Assembly (NCBI GenBank): GCA_963580285.1
Contig: OY757011.1
Coordinates: forward strand, 205,423,644 to 205,487,643
DNA: 64,000 nucleotides
Source: Lucinisca nassula
Taxonomy: Eukaryota; Mollusca; Bivalvia; Lucinida; Lucinidae
Direction of reading: 5' to 3'
Shown: positions 63,431 through 64,000 of the stretch, piece by piece
Layout: each line of letters opens with the position of its first letter
Position numbering within the stretch: position 1 is the first letter of the stretch
Program-made: the position numbers and the translations under genes
The notes under the pieces: generated by a model
Told to the model about the DNA's origin: nothing
Database searches by the model: none
The model's input: the letters and a program-made list of their open reading frames with translations, nothing else

Positions 63431-64000
63431 AATACAAAGGAAACATATTTGGTTCGATAATGTCGGTGTTTGTACAATACTGAAAACCGTAACACATTCA
63501 GACGATCACTGAATACTATCTAACTTACTGATACTCTGATAGTACAAGAAACTGGTTCTATTACACGATACAATCGACATTGTTGAATGTTGAATGCGTT
63601 CTTAGTAACTTTGCCAAGTCTGACTTTGTAACTTAGAAACCCTTGCTACTGAAGTTCCACGCCGGTGATTCTGACATAAGAATTAGGCACAGTTACAAGA
63701 AAAATCAAAGCACTGAGAGTACTGGTAGATCGATTGTCTTCAAGCGTAAAAAGGGCAAATAATCATGAACTGAGGGTTAAATTGTGTCATTAAAATCTTT
63801 TATTCTTGTTTTGAAGCAAAATTTCACAGTGAAAAGCTTGATCAGACGCTGCATTCAACAGCTTGGGATCTAGGTCTTCACTGTTTGCCAAGTCCACTCT
63901 ATGATTCAATAATAACCATCTTTAGGCTTACACAACACTCTGACAATACTGCGGCTATTTTCTATATAAAAGTTATTCCGACAAGTCAGTTACAGTCACG
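63431..64000. other. Unassigned stretch with palindromic-element remnant
   Basis: At 63,835-63,900 'agtgaaaagcttgatcagac' and 'tctaggtcttcactgtttgc' are the worn ends of the 'tagaccctgatcagacgcc' palindromic family. The remainder is unassigned. Confidence 0.5.

Overview
The window is a repeat-saturated, gene-free stretch of animal nuclear DNA. I find no host exon, rRNA, tRNA gene or bacterial-style gene that I can defend. The mix of repeats points to a lophotrochozoan, most likely a bivalve or related mollusc: imperfect palindromic MITEs, long elements built from tandem 'accaagtttcaagacaatcgg' units, tRNA-headed SINEs, tRNA-Lys-primed LTR pieces and Penelope-like reverse transcriptase remnants. 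The taxon is inferred from style, not from a marker gene. Most longer open frames are by-products of in-frame tandem repeats (27, 12 and 51 bp) or remnants of mobile elements.

The commonest component is one Penelope-like element (PLE). Its longest copy runs on the minus strand from about 52,238 down to 49,208: reverse transcriptase, C-terminal domain, stop codon at 49,768-49,770 and a long 3' UTR. It is broken by a deletion over the IPMGTNCAP box, a YSDD in place of YLDD, and a 1.16-kb insertion at 50,175-51,335. Some thirty 5'-truncated copies of its 3' end are scattered through the window, often paired head to tail or head to head. At 867-1,031, 20,522-20,835 and 54,412-54,510 they still carry recognisable C-terminal coding sequence. 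A second PLE lineage is present at 21,430-22,372 and 56,388-56,848.

Other coding remnants are a LINE RT family (1-178, 8,950-9,745, 37,000-37,590, 48,787-49,171, 52,544-54,405), a second LINE type (22,372-22,530 and 34,481-34,990), a Tc1-like transposase piece (12,145-12,480) and a Ty3/Gypsy polyprotein end with its putative LTR start (16,260-16,735).

Non-autonomous elements include: a fold-back family with a central palindrome around 'cgttagaaccgcctc' (about fifteen copies, some with two or more centres and some with none); several TIR/MITE families, two with full copies in opposite orientation; at least four SINE families; and a possible miniature LTR element at 3,711-4,006 whose LTR contains a tRNA-like segment and is followed by an 18-nt match to a tRNA-Lys primer-binding site.

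Tandem arrays are at 10,551-11,365 (12 bp, with a 264-bp higher-order period), 12,481-13,300, 14,164-14,590, 28,157-31,660, 40,545-42,735, 43,589-43,662 (CA), 45,440-48,565 (27 bp), 50,240-51,240 (191 bp) and 62,105-63,430 (51 bp).

Many nested insertions can be read directly because the interrupted element exists uninterrupted elsewhere in the window. This gives a relative history: LINE and PLE bodies are oldest, fold-back elements and PLE tails landed in them, and SINEs landed in those.
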